The notes beneath the pieces were generated by a model. The model was not told where the DNA came from. It did no database searches and saw nothing but the letters and a program-made list of their open reading frames with translations. DNA of 64,000 bases, taken from contig JBAVYM010000049.1 in the NCBI GenBank assembly GCA_049698775.1, positions 1 through 64,000 on the forward strand. The letters are read 5' to 3'. This DNA is from REEB76 sp049698775 (GTDB lineage Bacteria > Pseudomonadota > Gammaproteobacteria > Natronospirales > REEB76). The stretch's first letter is position 1. Each line of letters starts with the position of its first letter. The position numbers were made by a program, and so were the translations under genes. Below are positions 63,083-64,000 of the stretch, piece by piece.

Positions 63083-64000
63083 TCATCTCAGCACAAGCCA
63101 TGCCCAGGTGAGCGCGCCCACCACCATGCAGAACGGCAGCGACCATGCATGAAACGCCAACAGGCTGCCGCGCTGCCGGCCGATGCGCAACGCAATCAGG
63201 TTGGCGAGTGAAGCGATGATTAAACCGAAACCGCCTATATCCACCGCCCAGGCGATAGTGCTCCAGTCATCGGAATACCTGGAGAGCAGGATCGCGGCCG
63301 GCACATTGCTGATGATCTGCGAACTGACGGCGCCGGTGATGTACAGCGCGCCGGAATGCGCCAGGTTCACATACGCCAGTACCGGATACTGGGCGAGGCG
63401 TCCGAGATCAATGAACATGAGCACGAACACCAGCAGCAGCGGCCAATCAATCTGCCGCAACAGGCGCGGAAAGCCGATGAGAAACACCGTCGCCACCATG
63501 ATCAGGCCGACCCAGACAAAGTGCAGGTCCGCCAGCACCAGAAACGGTATATATAGGAGTGCCGATGCCAGCAGCAGGGGCCGGCGAACGGCGGGCGCCG
63601 GCGGATTCCCGCCCGCCTGCACGCCCCGGCCGGGGAATGCCAGCAGCGTCAGCAACAGCAGGCACAGGCTCGCGATAATGAACGGCGGCAGCATGTGCAG
63701 CACAAACACGCCAAAATCCACGCGCGACAACTGCCACAGAAAAATGTTCTGCGGGTTGCCGATGGGCGTGAGCATGGAGCCGGCATTCACCGCCAGTGCC
63801 TCAAAAATCACCAGCCGCCGCAATGGCAAGCGCGCCAGCTCGCCGAGGCCGAGCGTCAAAGGCACGACCACAAACAGTGCAATGTCGTTGGTGAGCAGCA
63901 TGGCCAGCAAACCGGAACCGCATACCAGGAACAACGCCAGCCGTCGCTCGTCGGCGATGTGCGCAATGATTTGCGCGCCTATGCGGTGCAACCATCCGCT
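63083..64000 (-). CDS. ArsB/NhaD (SLC13-like) anion transporter, 5' end beyond window
   Basis: The last 306 residues of a membrane transporter are present; the frame stays open to the window end, and the TTG at 63991 need not be the start. LLTNDIALFVVVPLTLGLGE, NAGSMLTPIGNPQNIFLW and SQIISNVPAAILLSRYS match the ArsB/NhaD/CitMHS superfamily. About nine hydrophobic helices are visible. Substrate (arsenite, sodium, or a carboxylate) cannot be assigned. Confidence 0.85.
   Translation of the reverse strand, partial: SGWLHRIGAQIIAHIADERRLALFLVCGSGLLAMLLTNDIALFVVVPLTLGLGELARLPLRRLVIFEALAVNAGSMLTPIGNPQNIFLWQLSRVDFGVFVLHMLPPFIIASLCLLLLTLLAFPGRGVQAGGNPPAPAVRRPLLLASALLYIPFLVLADLHFVWVGLIMVATVFLIGFPRLLRQIDWPLLLVFVLMFIDLGRLAQYPVLAYVNLAHSGALYITGAVSSQIISNVPAAILLSRYSDDWSTIAWAVDIGGFGLIIASLANLIALRIGRQRGSLLAFHAWSLPFCMVVGALTWAWLVLR

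Overview
The window reads as chromosomal DNA of a gammaproteobacterium with fairly high GC content. It carries ParE, FolE2, NrdR, ThiL, single-chain PurL, DUF1820, EttA, RimK and the xseB-ispA-dxs and glyA-nrdR-rib-nusB-thiL-pgpA gene orders typical of that class. Gene density is about 92-95 percent. I see no prophage, insertion sequence, CRISPR array or integrase. A serine O-succinyltransferase-like MetX and the many small exported proteins point toward the Xanthomonadales/Nevskiales side of the class, but I cannot place it more precisely.

Layout. 1-5.5 kb: a GFA-family enzyme with no canonical start codon, a cluster of REP-like hairpins, parE, and a rubrerythrin / iron-sulfur oxidoreductase / DUF3501 operon on the minus strand. 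5.5-9.7 kb: isoprenoid precursor genes (xseB-ispA-dxs) and folE2. 9.7-18.4 kb: a minus-strand housekeeping operon of glyA, nrdR, ribD, riboflavin synthase, a RibBX-type ribB, ribH, nusB, thiL and pgpA, ending in a Ser/Thr kinase fused to a cyclic-nucleotide-binding domain. 18.5-30.6 kb: a CLC channel with CBS domains, a class II deacetylase divergent from rimB-rimK, ettA, an S41 lipoprotein, tandem DUF202 membrane proteins, a ferredoxin-NADP reductase, an exported methyltransferase, a pirin and hutG.

30.6-45.3 kb is a catabolic region. All five enzymes of the formylglutamate route of histidine degradation occur in the window (HutH, HutU, HutI, HutF, HutG), split over several transcription units. 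hutU heads an operon with pxpABC (5-oxoprolinase), so two glutamate-yielding pathways share a transcript. A large secreted beta-propeller protein of VPS10/Asp-box type and a probable small RNA also lie here.

45.4-50.4 kb is the most unusual part. Two tandem BlaI-like repressor / M56 BlaR1-like membrane protease pairs each end in a TonB-type domain. They lie opposite a small lipoprotein across a near-symmetrical divergent promoter with two identical-arm operators. The two proteases and the lipoprotein share a cysteine-flanked G-[SY]-H motif. I read this as a candidate envelope-stress or cell-wall signalling system.

50.4-64 kb returns to housekeeping: purL, an MBL-fold hydrolase, tRNA-Ser(CGA), tadA, guaA, guaB, xseA, an M23 peptidase, metX and the C-terminal part of an ArsB/NhaD-type transporter cut by the window end.
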